From: JAJDFU01 sp964640855
Lineage (GTDB): Bacteria > Bacteroidota > Bacteroidia > Chitinophagales > Saprospiraceae
DNA: 64,000 nucleotides
Direction of reading: 5' to 3'
Assembly (NCBI GenBank): GCA_964640855.1
Contig: CAZXIX010000004.1
Span: 1-64,000 of the forward strand
Shown here in pieces: positions 42,086-52,039 of the stretch. A program made the translations under genes and the position numbers. The stretch's first letter is position 1. Every line of letters begins with the position of its first letter. The notes under the pieces are model-generated. The model was not told where the DNA came from, did no database searches, and saw only the letters and a program-made list of their open reading frames with translations.

Positions 42086-43917
42086 ATGGCCAAATTCTGG
42101 AGATTTCTGGGCTATCTGGGTGCATACAAAGGCTTGCTGAGCTTAAGTATCCTGAGTCAGATCCTTACGGCTGTTTTCACCACCTTGAGCATCCCCTTAC
42201 TGGTCCCCTTTCTCAATATTCTATTCGATCAAACGAACCTGGTAACGGAAAAGCCCACTAGCCTCCAGTCGATCGACGGATGGGTAGCTACCGCGCAGTA
42301 CTTTTTGAGTCAGATCATTTTGGAGAAAGGGAAGGCTACCGCTTTGGCTTATGTATGCGGGGCCATCGTGCTGGTTTTTCTCGGAAAGAACATCTTTCGA
42401 TACCTGGCCCTGTTTTTCATGGCACCGGTGCGCAACGGGGTCGTAAAGGATATCCGAAACCAGGTATTCGATAAAGTCCTGCGCCTCCCGCTGTCCTATT
42501 TCAGCGACGAGCGAAAAGGAGACCTCTTGTCGCGAGCAACAGCGGATGTCCAGGAGATCGAATTCAGCGTCCTCGGAGTTATTGAAATCGTTTTCCGCGA
42601 ACCGCTCATCATCCTGGGGTCAATCGGTTTCATGTTGTATATAAGTCCGGAGCTGACTGTGTTTGTGATCATTCTGATCGCTTTCACCGGGCTCGTCATC
42701 GGCGGGGTCGGCCGCAGTTTGAAAAAGCGGTCAGCCCGGGTTCAGGAACAACTGGGCATGCTGGTCTCTTTGCTCGACGAAGCCTTATTTGGCCTTCGAA
42801 TCGTCAAAGCCTTCAATGCCGAGCCCTACCAGCGCCAAAAGTTCGGCAATGCCAATGAGAATTACCGAAAGCTGCTGACCCGCTTGTACTGGCGAAGAGA
42901 CCTGGCTTCCCCGCTGAGCGAATTTCTGGGGATCACCACCGTGGCCATCCTGCTTTGGTATGGTTCCGGCCTGGTATTTGCCGGCTCTTTCGAAGCGGCA
43001 ACATTCCTTACGTTCATCTTCGCTTTTTACAATGTGATCGACCCGGCAAAAAAGTTTTCCTCGGCTCAGTATACCATACAAAAAGGGTTGGCGGCAATAG
43101 ACCGCATCCAGGAAATCCTTTCCGCCCCCGTCACCATTCAGGATAAACCCGACGCTTTGCCGCTGCACGCCTTCGAGCGGGAAGTGAATTACCAGAATGT
43201 ATCCTTCCAGTACAATCCTCAGGAAGGTATGGTGCTAGATCAGGTCGATCTGAGGATTTCCAAAGGCCATTCCATAGCCCTGGTGGGATCTTCCGGAGCC
43301 GGAAAATCTACGCTGGTAGACTTGTTGCCCCGCTTTTACGATGTCACCAGCGGAAAGATTACCCTCGACGGGGTAGACATCCGGGACATCCGACTGCATG
43401 ACTTGCGCTCCGTCATGGGTTTGGTCAGCCAGGAGGCCGTCCTTTTCAACGATACGATTTTCAACAACATCGTATTTGGCCTTCAGCAGGTCTCGGAGAC
43501 CGAAGTGATCGAAGCCGCCAAAGTGGCCAATGCCCATGATTTCATTCTGGCTACGGAAAACGGCTATCAGACCCACATCGGCGACCGCGGACAGAAGTTG
43601 AGCGGAGGGNNNNNNNNNNAGGGCAGCGCCAAAGACTGACCATCGCCCGGGCGATCTTGCAAAATCCGCCCATTTTGATCCTGGACGAAGCGACTTCGGC
43701 CCTCGATGCCGAATCGGAAAAACTGGTCCAGGAAGCTTTGTTCAAGCTTATGCAAAACCGAACCAGTATCGTGATCGCCCACCGCCTCAGTACCATCCAA
43801 CATGCTGATTCCATCGTCGTGATGGAAAAAGGCAGGATTGTCGAGCAAGGTACCCACAATGAGCTGTTGGAGCGGGAGGGAGCCTATGCCAAACTTGTCC
43901 GCCTGCAAGCTGTTTGA
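42086..43917 (+). CDS. MsbA-type ABC transporter, fused permease/ATPase (interrupted by 10-N spacer)
   Basis: This homodimeric exporter has an N-terminal six-helix permease (about 1-320) and a C-terminal ATPase. Walker A GSSGAGKST lies near residue 400, the signature begins LSGG and Walker B is ILDEATSALD. Ten Ns at 43610-43619 fall inside the signature and shift the frame. Both flanks share AGGG, and merging them restores LSGGQRQRLTIARA and a 605-residue protein. In Bacteroidota such proteins flip lipid A precursors or export other lipids; the exact cargo is not shown by sequence. Confidence 0.9.
43610..43619. other. Assembly spacer of 10 Ns, probably false gap
   Basis: The left flank ends in AGGG and the right flank begins with AGGG. 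Removing the spacer and one copy (14 bases) restores the ABC signature in frame. Confidence 0.85.
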
Positions 43918-44020
43918 CCCCCGGGATTTCTCACAAAGCAAAAATTTGCAGATTTTAAGGGATCGTTCCACCACCCAATTGCGTTTAAATAGGTAAATCC
44001 AAACCGGTAGACTTGCGCCT

Positions 44021-45154
44021 ATGAAGGATCTCTACCCTCTTCTTGTTTTGTTTCTGGGAATAAGCCGGATCACGGCTGCTCAGATCACCGTGGGCGCAAA
44101 TACCTTTCCGGCTCCGGGGGACAGTCTGATCACTTGTATCGACAACCTTCCCGCTTCGATCAACCTGATCGGCCCCGGAGGACCTCATATATGGGATTTC
44201 AGCAACCTGCAATCCCCTTTTGCCCAAAGAACACTCGTACTCTCCTCAGAAGAAGTGAACCTTCCGGCCGGTTTTTCGAAAAGCTCATTCATAGCCACCG
44301 TCCCCCTACTGGAAGGACAAGGATTTTACCGGGTGCAGCCAGACCGGCTGGAACTACTGGGATTTTCCGGGCCTGCTCCAGACGGAATCGCCGGCGAACT
44401 AACCTTTCCCTTTATTCCCCCTTCCGTTGAGCGTTGGGCTCCCTTGAACTACCAGGATAACCGGGACCAATCCTTTTCATTCACCTTGACCTTTCCGGCT
44501 GAGGCCTTGCCGGAGCTCGAACTGGATTCACTTCCCATCCAGCCGGATTCCTTCCGGGTTACCTTTCAGGTGGAAAGGACCTTTGAAGTTGATGCCTTCG
44601 GAACTCTCATCCTGCCGGAAGGCAATTACGAGGTGTTGCGGGAAAAGCGAACCGAGGCCCGCAGTCCGGAGCTGGAAGTTTTCATACCCGTACTGAATTG
44701 GGTCAGCTTGAGCGAAGACCTGGTTCCGCCGGAGTTTTTCGGTCCCGCCCGGACCATTACGTACTACTTTTTCAACGACAAGGTCAAAGAGCCGGTTGCC
44801 ATTGTCGCAACCGAAAAGGAGGGCACCCTTCCCGTTTCGGTGGAATACAAATCCCGGGGCCTGGTTACAGATATTCGGGATCAGGCCGGGCTCAAACCCG
44901 GCGTTTTTGCCTACCCCAACCCGGCCATTACCCAGATCCGTTTCGACTTCAAGGACCTCAAACCCGATACGTATACCTTGACGATTTACAACGTTCTGGG
45001 GCAACCGCTCTGGAAAAGATCCTATCAGATCCGGCACGACCAGACCGAAAAAGTCAACCTTTCCCGTTTCAACAAGGGTACCTACCTCTACAGCCTGGAG
45101 GATTCGAAAGGAAAAGTCGTCACCGCCAGGCGTTTCGTCATCATTCGTCCGTAG
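44021..45154 (+). CDS. Secreted protein with T9SS type A sorting domain
   Basis: The 377-residue product has a signal peptide (LLVLFLGISRITAAQ) and a beta-rich mature region of unknown function. Its C-terminal 80-residue sorting domain has FAYPNPAITQIRFDF, LTIYNVLGQPLWKR and FNKGTYLYSLE. The domain targets the protein through the type IX system to the cell surface. The ABC exporter upstream is separate, at 104 bases. A small envelope protein follows at 51 bases. No catalytic motif was found in the passenger part. Confidence 0.88.
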   Translation: MKDLYPLLVLFLGISRITAAQITVGANTFPAPGDSLITCIDNLPASINLIGPGGPHIWDFSNLQSPFAQRTLVLSSEEVNLPAGFSKSSFIATVPLLEGQGFYRVQPDRLELLGFSGPAPDGIAGELTFPFIPPSVERWAPLNYQDNRDQSFSFTLTFPAEALPELELDSLPIQPDSFRVTFQVERTFEVDAFGTLILPEGNYEVLREKRTEARSPELEVFIPVLNWVSLSEDLVPPEFFGPARTITYYFFNDKVKEPVAIVATEKEGTLPVSVEYKSRGLVTDIRDQAGLKPGVFAYPNPAITQIRFDFKDLKPDTYTLTIYNVLGQPLWKRSYQIRHDQTEKVNLSRFNKGTYLYSLEDSKGKVVTARRFVIIRP

Positions 45155-45205
45155 TCGGCATAGGGGTAGGCGGTTGATCCCCGCATCTTCCTCAAAAAAC
45201 ACATT

Positions 45206-45772
45206 ATGCGACTGTTGATCATTTCCTTGCTGGCCGGTTTTTTCCTGTTGCTAGGGTTAAACCAGGCCCGGGCGCAGCGTACCGAATATCTGCTGGAAGA
45301 CATCCGCCTGAGTGGCATATACGGAGGCCCCTTGTTTAATTTTACCTATTACGACGGGGAGCCCCAACGGATTTTTGGCGGTTACTTTGCTTTCGGCTTC
45401 GACCGTACGATCGCCCTTGGGTGGCAATGGATGCGCATGCGCGATCGCGTCCTGTTCCCCGATCAGGTAGACGAATGGCGGATCAATTACAACGGTTTTA
45501 CAGTAGACTTCACTCCCTGGGGAGGCAAAATTATCCATCCGGAAATCTCTTTTTTGGTGGGCCCGGGAGACTACTTTCTGGGATCCATCAAGAAACGGGT
45601 CCTGGTTTTACAGCCGTCGGCCGGCCTGGAGGTTAACATCTGGAGAATAATGAAGGTGGGGGTCCAGGGCGGGTATCGATTCATTCAGCGAAATGATCCC
45701 AACCTGGTACCGACCGAGGATATCAATACCTTTTTTCTGCAGGTAGACCTCCGATTCGGATGGTCATGGTGA
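45206..45772 (+). CDS. Secreted or outer-membrane protein of unknown function
   Basis: The 188-residue product has a signal peptide (LLIISLLAGFFLLLGLNQARAQ) and a strand-rich mature part. It includes GIYGGPLFNFTYYD, GGYFAFGFDRTIALGWQW and a final VDLRFGWSW, compatible with a small beta-barrel whose last residue is aromatic. I do not recognise the family. Its stop overlaps the end of the convergent hydrolase gene by 9 bases. Confidence 0.68.
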   Translation: MRLLIISLLAGFFLLLGLNQARAQRTEYLLEDIRLSGIYGGPLFNFTYYDGEPQRIFGGYFAFGFDRTIALGWQWMRMRDRVLFPDQVDEWRINYNGFTVDFTPWGGKIIHPEISFLVGPGDYFLGSIKKRVLVLQPSAGLEVNIWRIMKVGVQGGYRFIQRNDPNLVPTEDINTFFLQVDLRFGWSW

Positions 45773-47464
45773 GGATGGGCAAAGCATCCCCGGGCGGGGC
45801 TTCTCCGGACAGACTCCGTCCTGCCGAAGGGTTCGGTGAAGCTGGAAGTATAATCCTTTTTCCACCGTCTGCCGGATGAACTGATCTATGTCCTCGGTAT
45901 AATCTCCATAGAGGGGGAGGCTGGCCCATTCATGACCGCCCCCGCAGGCCGTAAGCAGATAGCGGGATACGCCCAGATCATCCAGTTTTTTAGCTATGGC
46001 ATAAGGCCCATGGAGCGGCAGGTATCCTACGTCTCCCGGGCTGCAATAGTGATGCGGAGCAGCGGCATAAGGAACCAACCCGTCGCATGTGCCGTGGAAA
46101 AACAGGGTGGGCAGGGCATTGTCCGCCCGAATGAGCGAGGTATCGACGATGGCACCGGCCATGCTGATCAGGCCTGCATATTGAAACCCTTCCGGCAAAG
46201 CAATCCATTTGCCCGGGGCGCTGCGGGCTTCCCAATAGGCGGCGTGCAGGATCGCCTCTGCTCCTGCGCTGCTACCGGCCAGCAGGATGTGATCCGGATC
46301 AACCCCCAGACTATCGGCATATTGGAGCAGGAATAACGTGGCTCGGCGAATGTCATTGGCCGCTGCCCGGAAGGTCTGGAGCTTGTTTTTGACCGGTTGG
46401 TCGCAGGAGAAGGATTTCCCTTTCATGGTCAGGCGGTAGGAAATATTTGCCACCGTGTAGCCCCGGGCGGCAAGTGCGCGGGCAAAGTCCACATGAACCG
46501 GCTCATCCCGCCTTCCGCCGGCAAAGCCTCCTCCGTGTACATACAGGATCGTCGTATTTCGGCCCACCACTTCTTTCCCAGGCCGATACAGATCGAGCAC
46601 CAGTTCTGATCCCCGGATGGTCGCATAGGTGTAGGTAGCCGTTCGAACGGGCTGTAAATCCGCCCGATAGCTGTTCCTTTTGCGTTGACGGAAAAGCCAG
46701 GGCAGTAGTTGCGGCTCGGCAAGGGCCAACTTCCAGCAGTCATGCCCCGCCTTTGGAAATTCGGTATAAAGCACTTTTGCGCCTTCCGCCTCCAGCTTTT
46801 GGACCAACTTTTGGGTTAGATCAACGGAAACGATATCATCCTGGGCACCCTGAAAGAACCACAAGGGCACTTGCAGACCGTAAGCGGGTGTAAGGGCGGA
46901 ATTACCTCCCCCCGATATCGGTACGGCTGCCGCATAAAGGTCGGGCCTCCTCCCGATCCATTCAAGGACCCCGAAACCGCCAGTGGATACCCCTATCAGA
47001 TAGATGCGATCGGGATCGACGGCTTCCTTTTCCTTTAGCTGAACCAGCAATTCCTGGGCTGCCGCAGAAGCCGGACTCGGAGACTCAAATAAAGGGAAAG
47101 ACCATTTCTGACTGGATCGTCGGGCATACGTCCATGTATTTTTTTCAGGGCACTCCGGAATGACAACGATGGCCGGAAAACGTTTCCGAATATCCGGATC
47201 CAGGAAAAGAGAAGCCCCATCCGCTAATTGCGCCTCCTTATCCGCCCCTCCCGCTTCCTCGCCATGTATGAAGAAGACCATCGGATATCGAAGGGTAGGA
47301 TCATAATTCTCCGGAAACAGGATGCGATAAGGGATCTCTAGACCTGTATAGGAATGGAATTTTTGAGCCTCAAAAGCTTGAGCTGTCAATTTTCCTCCCA
47401 AAAGGATCGTGAAACAAAGGATCACAAGCTGCAACAGGATGCCCGTTCGATCTGCAAATAGCAT
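45764..47464 (-). CDS. Secreted protein with two tandem alpha/beta-hydrolase domains
   Basis: The 566-residue product starts at the ATG at 47464 with a signal peptide (LVILCFTILLGGKLTAQ). Domain 1 (about 35-265) has FFIHGEEAGG, nucleophile Ser160 (GVSTGG), Asp209/210 and His241 (AGHDCW), resembling secreted feruloyl-esterase or phospholipase-like enzymes. Domain 2 (about 280-545) has oxyanion HGGGF at 310-314, nucleophile Ser399 (GSSAG), HGTCDGLVPY and GGGHEW, resembling carbohydrate or carboxyl-esterases. Both triads look complete. It starts 31 bases after the M14 gene's stop and may be co-transcribed. Upstream in-frame starts overlap the M14 gene. Confidence 0.82.
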   Translation of the reverse strand: MLFADRTGILLQLVILCFTILLGGKLTAQAFEAQKFHSYTGLEIPYRILFPENYDPTLRYPMVFFIHGEEAGGADKEAQLADGASLFLDPDIRKRFPAIVVIPECPEKNTWTYARRSSQKWSFPLFESPSPASAAAQELLVQLKEKEAVDPDRIYLIGVSTGGFGVLEWIGRRPDLYAAAVPISGGGNSALTPAYGLQVPLWFFQGAQDDIVSVDLTQKLVQKLEAEGAKVLYTEFPKAGHDCWKLALAEPQLLPWLFRQRKRNSYRADLQPVRTATYTYATIRGSELVLDLYRPGKEVVGRNTTILYVHGGGFAGGRRDEPVHVDFARALAARGYTVANISYRLTMKGKSFSCDQPVKNKLQTFRAAANDIRRATLFLLQYADSLGVDPDHILLAGSSAGAEAILHAAYWEARSAPGKWIALPEGFQYAGLISMAGAIVDTSLIRADNALPTLFFHGTCDGLVPYAAAPHHYCSPGDVGYLPLHGPYAIAKKLDDLGVSRYLLTACGGGHEWASLPLYGDYTEDIDQFIRQTVEKGLYFQLHRTLRQDGVCPEKPRPGMLCPSSP

Positions 47465-47495
47465 GTAATTGGGTTTTAAGTAGGTGATCGGATCA

Positions 47496-48965
47496 TCATG
47501 GGTTGACCAGCTGCCGTAGGCGACCCGTATCGCGGTCCAGACGGTATAAGTGGCCATTCTGCACATAATAGGAACATGCATCTTCCTGGCAAAGGTAAAA
47601 CTGAGGGTTCCCCCCCAGACCCAGCCTATAGCCCGGTTCGTCTCCCGGAGAGATCAGCTGAAAAGGAAGATCCGGATGCTTTTCCGGATCCGGCAGGGCC
47701 TGCAGCTGAAAAACCGAGTATCCCTTCTCCAGGAACGGAACGGGATCCGATTGCATCAGGTCGGCCAGGTTACGGAAGGCGCGGGGATAGGTTTTCCCGG
47801 ACTGGATCCGATAGCCGGTCCCTTCGAAATCGACATGGCCGTAATGCATGGACAGATCGCCGATGTCGGAGATCCGGCCTTCGTACATGGTCCCGCGGAT
47901 CGAATCCCAGCCTGTTTCCAGGTTCCGAAAACCGATATCCACTATCCGGGGATCGCCGTTCCGATCGCGTACCGTGACGTTGCGCAGCAAGAGGTCAAAA
48001 AAAGCATCGCGCGAGTTATAGGGGATGCGGCGGTATTGTTTGAGCGAATGCTCTTCCCAGGCTCCAGTAGCGATCTGATCCAATGCCGACAAGAGCAAGA
48101 CGAAGTTTAGCCTCCTGAGTTCTTGTTTCTCCCAGTCCCCCTTGATGATCCCGGATTCCACCAGGATGGTCCGCGTGCCCCATTTTTGGAAGTTATCTCC
48201 AAAGGCCCGCTTCTCAAAAGCCTCGTTATACCGTGCGATATAATCTCCGACAAAGGGTTGGATGTCCTTCACGATGCCGCCGATCAACTTCATGGCCGCT
48301 TCCCGGCCTTCGTTCATACTGCGCTCTTCGTCAAATGCAGGCGCCAGAAAAGCAAGAGCCACCGGCCGGTCCTGATCGCCTACGCCATAGAATCGCCTTT
48401 GGTCATGCATGTTGAAACCCCACTCGGGCTGGAGGCTGTCCCGCAGAGCCTTTAACAGCTGGGCTTCCGGACTCGTCAGCCGCAAGGCATCCCGGTTCAG
48501 ATCTATACCCAGGGCATTGCGCCGGATGAACCGGGCGGCCCCGTCCGGATTGAGCATGGGAATGAAATGGATATCCAGTCGGGAAAGGATCCGTTGCCGC
48601 AAGGCGTCAAAGCCATCCCCCGAAGCTTCAAAGAAGCGAAACAAATCCAAAAAGGCCATGGTGGCGGTTGCCTCATCGCCGTGCATCTGGGACCAAAGGA
48701 GTACCCGGGTACCGCCTTCCCCGGTTCGAACAGAGTAGATCGGCCTGCCCTCCAGTGATTGGCCTGCCCGGGTGATTTCCCAGGGTTCTCCTATCCGGGC
48801 CAGGCGCTCTTCCAGTTCTTCGGGCAAAAAACGGCGATGGATGATGGTGGAATCCCGGTATTCCTCATGGTTTTGATACAATTGCTCGGATAAGGAAGAT
48901 TTGCCGTGGATCAACGGGAAGATCAAAAAAACCTGGATTAGAAAGTACAGAAAGGGCAACGCCAT
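47496..48965 (-). CDS. Secreted M14-family zinc carboxypeptidase
   Basis: The 489-residue product starts at the ATG at 48965 with a signal peptide (ALPFLYFLIQVFLIFPLIHG). Zinc ligands are His95 and Glu98 (MHGDEAT) and His187 (FNMHDQ). The catalytic Glu270 lies in TILVESG, and substrate-binding IDLNRD lies at 154-159. The C-terminal 170 residues after the peptidase domain are strand-rich and may be an accessory domain. M14 enzymes remove C-terminal residues from peptides or trim peptidoglycan stems. It precedes the tandem hydrolase in an apparent operon. Confidence 0.88.
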   Translation of the reverse strand: MALPFLYFLIQVFLIFPLIHGKSSLSEQLYQNHEEYRDSTIIHRRFLPEELEERLARIGEPWEITRAGQSLEGRPIYSVRTGEGGTRVLLWSQMHGDEATATMAFLDLFRFFEASGDGFDALRQRILSRLDIHFIPMLNPDGAARFIRRNALGIDLNRDALRLTSPEAQLLKALRDSLQPEWGFNMHDQRRFYGVGDQDRPVALAFLAPAFDEERSMNEGREAAMKLIGGIVKDIQPFVGDYIARYNEAFEKRAFGDNFQKWGTRTILVESGIIKGDWEKQELRRLNFVLLLSALDQIATGAWEEHSLKQYRRIPYNSRDAFFDLLLRNVTVRDRNGDPRIVDIGFRNLETGWDSIRGTMYEGRISDIGDLSMHYGHVDFEGTGYRIQSGKTYPRAFRNLADLMQSDPVPFLEKGYSVFQLQALPDPEKHPDLPFQLISPGDEPGYRLGLGGNPQFYLCQEDACSYYVQNGHLYRLDRDTGRLRQLVNP

Positions 48966-49138
48966 CGAGTCTTTTTTGACCCAAGAAGATACGCCATTCA
49001 AAGGATCTAACCTATCGGGGCCGTAAAAAGTAGGCATTACAGGCAAACCGGGGAAACTGTACCTTTAGAGACTTGTTACATTCCGACCCGATCAAGCCTT
49101 TTCTGGCAAACGATTGTACGAACCTTATTTTTCCCCAT

Positions 49139-49159
49139 TGAACTTGCTTTGTAAGTTCA
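49139..49159 (+). promoter_or_regulatory. Leader hairpin before the M16 gene
   Basis: TGAACTT (49139-49145) and AAGTTCA (49153-49159) form a perfect 7-bp stem with a 7-nt loop, 23 bases before the ATG at 49183. Confidence 0.35.
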
Positions 49160-49182
49160 GGAAAAACCGAAAAACTAGAAAT

Positions 49183-52038
49183 ATGTCTGAACCCGCGATC
49201 CAACCCCAATTGCGCGAACGCCCGAAAGATCCCTTTTCGGTCAAGGAATTTACTCTGTCCAATGGCATGCGCCTGTTCGTGAGCGTCAACAAACACGAAC
49301 CCCGGATTTATACGCAGGTAGCTGTTCGGGCCGGGTCCAAACAAGACCCGCCGGAAACCACCGGCCTGGCCCATTACATGGAACATATGCTTTTCAAAGG
49401 CACGAGCCGGATCGGCACCCGGGACTGGAAACGGGAAAAAGAATTGCTGGATCAGATCGAAGACCTTTTCGAAAAACACCGGCAATCGAAGGAAGAATCG
49501 GAACGCAAGGCCATTTACCGCCAAATCGACAAGCTGTCTTTCGAAGCCGCCAAACTGGTGGCTCCCAACGAATACGATAAACTGGCTACCTCCATCGGGG
49601 CCAAAAGTACCAATGCCTACACCTGGGTCGAGCAGACCGTTTTTCTCAACGACATCCCTTCCAACGAGCTGGAACGCTGGATGAAACTGGAAGCTGAGCG
49701 CTTTCGAATGTTGGCCCTCCGGCTTTTTCATACCGAACTCGAAACGGTCTACGAAGAATTCAACATAAGTCAGGACCGGGATTTCCGCAAGGTCAACAAG
49801 GCGATCCGGGAGGTGCTTTTCCCCTCCCACCCCTATGGCACGCAAACCACCATCGGGTCCGCCAAGGATCTGAAAAGCCCTTCCATGCGGAACATTCAGT
49901 GGTTTTTCAAGACCTATTATGTGCCCAACAACATGGCGCTGATCCTGACCGGAGACATAGATCCGGAAGAAGCCTTCCAACTCGCCGAAACCCATTTCGG
50001 CTCTTATCCGGCCCGCGAAATTCCCCCGTTCACTTTCGAGGAACAGCCCCCGCTGGCCCAACCCGTCGAAAAAGAGGCGTTTGGCCAGGAAGCTCCCTTC
50101 GTGCAAATCGCCTGGCGCAGCGATGGATCGCAAAGCGATAACCCCTTTCTTTTGTCCGTGTTGAACACCATGCTCTATAACCAAAGAGCCGGATTGCTGG
50201 ACGAAAACCTGCTCCAGAATCAAAAAGTGCTGGAAGCCCGATCCTGGTCCTGGTTGTACGAAGATTATTCGGTGTTCGGATTGTACGGCAAGGCCCGCGA
50301 AGGACAGGCCCTGGAAGAAGTAAAGGACCTGCTTTTGGAGCAGGTAGAAAAAATCCGGAACGGTGACTTTGAACCCTGGTTGCTGGAAGGCGCCATACGG
50401 GACCTCCGGATCAATGAGCTTCGAGCCACAGAGGATAACGAAATGCGGGCCCATATCCTGACCAATGCCTTTATTCTGGGCATTGATTGGGAACGGTATG
50501 TCCATCGATTTGAATTGCTGGATCAGCTGAGCCCGGAAGGAATAGCTTCCATAGCCCGGAAAAACCTGAATGACGATTACGTGGTGGTCTATAAAAGACA
50601 AGGGCCCGACGATCAGGTCGTCAAAGTAGACAAGCCGGAGATCACACCCGTTCAACTCGACCGGGAGGCTCTTTCAGAATTCGGGAAAGCTTTTCTGGCA
50701 AAAACTTCCCCTCCCCCCAAACCGGTATTTATCGATTCCGATCAGGATATCCAGACGGCAGACCTGAAGGGAATGAAACTCTCCCGGGTTCGCAATCCGG
50801 ATAATTCCATTTTCAGTCTGTCTTATTTATACGATTTTGGATCATCTTCGGATTCCCGGCTGCGGATGGCCCTCCGTTTGCTTCCCTATTTGGGTACGGC
50901 CGATTCCTCGGTGAAAGAAAGGCAGCGCGATTTCTTTAAACTAGGCTTGCACTTGAATACCGGCCTGTCCGAAAAGCGGTTCCGGATCAGCCTGAGCGGA
51001 CTGGAGGAAAATTTATCCGAGGGGATTCGCAAACTGGACCATTTCCTGGCCAACCTGCGAGGCGATCCCGAAACCTTGCGGAATTTGGTGGCCGATGTCT
51101 TGATCAAACGTCGAAATGCCAAACAGAACAAGCAGACGATCCTACAGCACGGCATGCTAAATTATGCTCGCTATGGGGCCATCTCTCCTTTCACCGACAA
51201 GCTTTCCGAGGAACAACTTCTCGGATTGGATGCCGATGAACTGGCCTCCCACCTGACTCGCATCGGGAAACAGGAGCATCAGGTTTATTACTATGGTCAG
51301 ATGGAAATGGAAGAGGTGGAGAAATGCATCGCAGAGAACCATGCCTTCCCGGTCGCCAAAAGCACCTTCGATCAGGTCAAGACCTATCCCGAATGGGAGA
51401 CCCAGGAGGGAAAGATCTATTTCGTCCATTTTCCCATGGTTCAGGTCGAACTCATGCTCTATTCCAGGGGCACACCCCACTTCTCGCTGGAAGAACACCT
51501 CCTGTCTCAGTTGTACAACGAGTATTTCGGTTACGGTCTCAGTTCCATCGTGTTCCAGGAGATTAGGGAATCTCGTGCGCTCGCTTATTCGACCTACGCT
51601 TACTACAGTTCTCCCCTCCGTGCCGAGAATGCCCACCGGCTCAGTGCGTTTGTGGGTACGCAGCCCGATAAAATGCAAGAGGCCATCACATCGCTGAGGC
51701 AGATCCTGGAGGATATGCCGGTGGTACCGGAATTGATCGACCAGGCACGCCTTTCCATTCAAAAGCGGATTGCCACCGAAAGAGTCAAACCGGACAGCCT
51801 TTTTTGGGAAATGCGTCGTAACCGGGACCGCGGCTTCGATCGCGATCTGCGGCAAGACATGTACGATCGCATGGGCGCCATCCGCCCCCCGGAACTCGTC
51901 GATTTCCAGCAACAACATGTGAAAGGGCGCCCCTATGCGCTCCTGGTCCTGGGTGACCGCAGCCGGATCGACTTCGATTTTCTGAGTCAGCAGGGTAAGG
52001 TGGAGGAATTAAGCCTTGAACAGATCTTCGGATATTGA
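49183..52038 (+). CDS. M16-family metallopeptidase (two-repeat, pitrilysin type)
   Basis: The 951-residue protein has the inverted zinc motif HYMEH at 64-68 with downstream acidic residues. An N-terminal active half (about 15-480) precedes a C-terminal inactive half containing the SSIVFQEIRESRALAYS segment. This matches long single-chain M16 peptidases such as pitrilysin and insulysin. No signal peptide is seen at the chosen ATG (49183); an upstream TTG extension is unlikely. The next gene starts 1 base after its stop, so the two are coupled. Confidence 0.9.
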   Translation: MSEPAIQPQLRERPKDPFSVKEFTLSNGMRLFVSVNKHEPRIYTQVAVRAGSKQDPPETTGLAHYMEHMLFKGTSRIGTRDWKREKELLDQIEDLFEKHRQSKEESERKAIYRQIDKLSFEAAKLVAPNEYDKLATSIGAKSTNAYTWVEQTVFLNDIPSNELERWMKLEAERFRMLALRLFHTELETVYEEFNISQDRDFRKVNKAIREVLFPSHPYGTQTTIGSAKDLKSPSMRNIQWFFKTYYVPNNMALILTGDIDPEEAFQLAETHFGSYPAREIPPFTFEEQPPLAQPVEKEAFGQEAPFVQIAWRSDGSQSDNPFLLSVLNTMLYNQRAGLLDENLLQNQKVLEARSWSWLYEDYSVFGLYGKAREGQALEEVKDLLLEQVEKIRNGDFEPWLLEGAIRDLRINELRATEDNEMRAHILTNAFILGIDWERYVHRFELLDQLSPEGIASIARKNLNDDYVVVYKRQGPDDQVVKVDKPEITPVQLDREALSEFGKAFLAKTSPPPKPVFIDSDQDIQTADLKGMKLSRVRNPDNSIFSLSYLYDFGSSSDSRLRMALRLLPYLGTADSSVKERQRDFFKLGLHLNTGLSEKRFRISLSGLEENLSEGIRKLDHFLANLRGDPETLRNLVADVLIKRRNAKQNKQTILQHGMLNYARYGAISPFTDKLSEEQLLGLDADELASHLTRIGKQEHQVYYYGQMEMEEVEKCIAENHAFPVAKSTFDQVKTYPEWETQEGKIYFVHFPMVQVELMLYSRGTPHFSLEEHLLSQLYNEYFGYGLSSIVFQEIRESRALAYSTYAYYSSPLRAENAHRLSAFVGTQPDKMQEAITSLRQILEDMPVVPELIDQARLSIQKRIATERVKPDSLFWEMRRNRDRGFDRDLRQDMYDRMGAIRPPELVDFQQQHVKGRPYALLVLGDRSRIDFDFLSQQGKVEELSLEQIFGY

Positions 52039-52039
52039 A

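Noticed and set aside
43657..43917. Separate 86-codon ABC ATPase fragment
   Set aside because: It is the 3' end of the exporter at 42086; the apparent break is caused by the 10-N spacer.
49012..50655. 547-codon minus-strand open frame
   Set aside because: It is antisense to the M16 peptidase gene carrying HYMEH; no domain is seen in the shadow.
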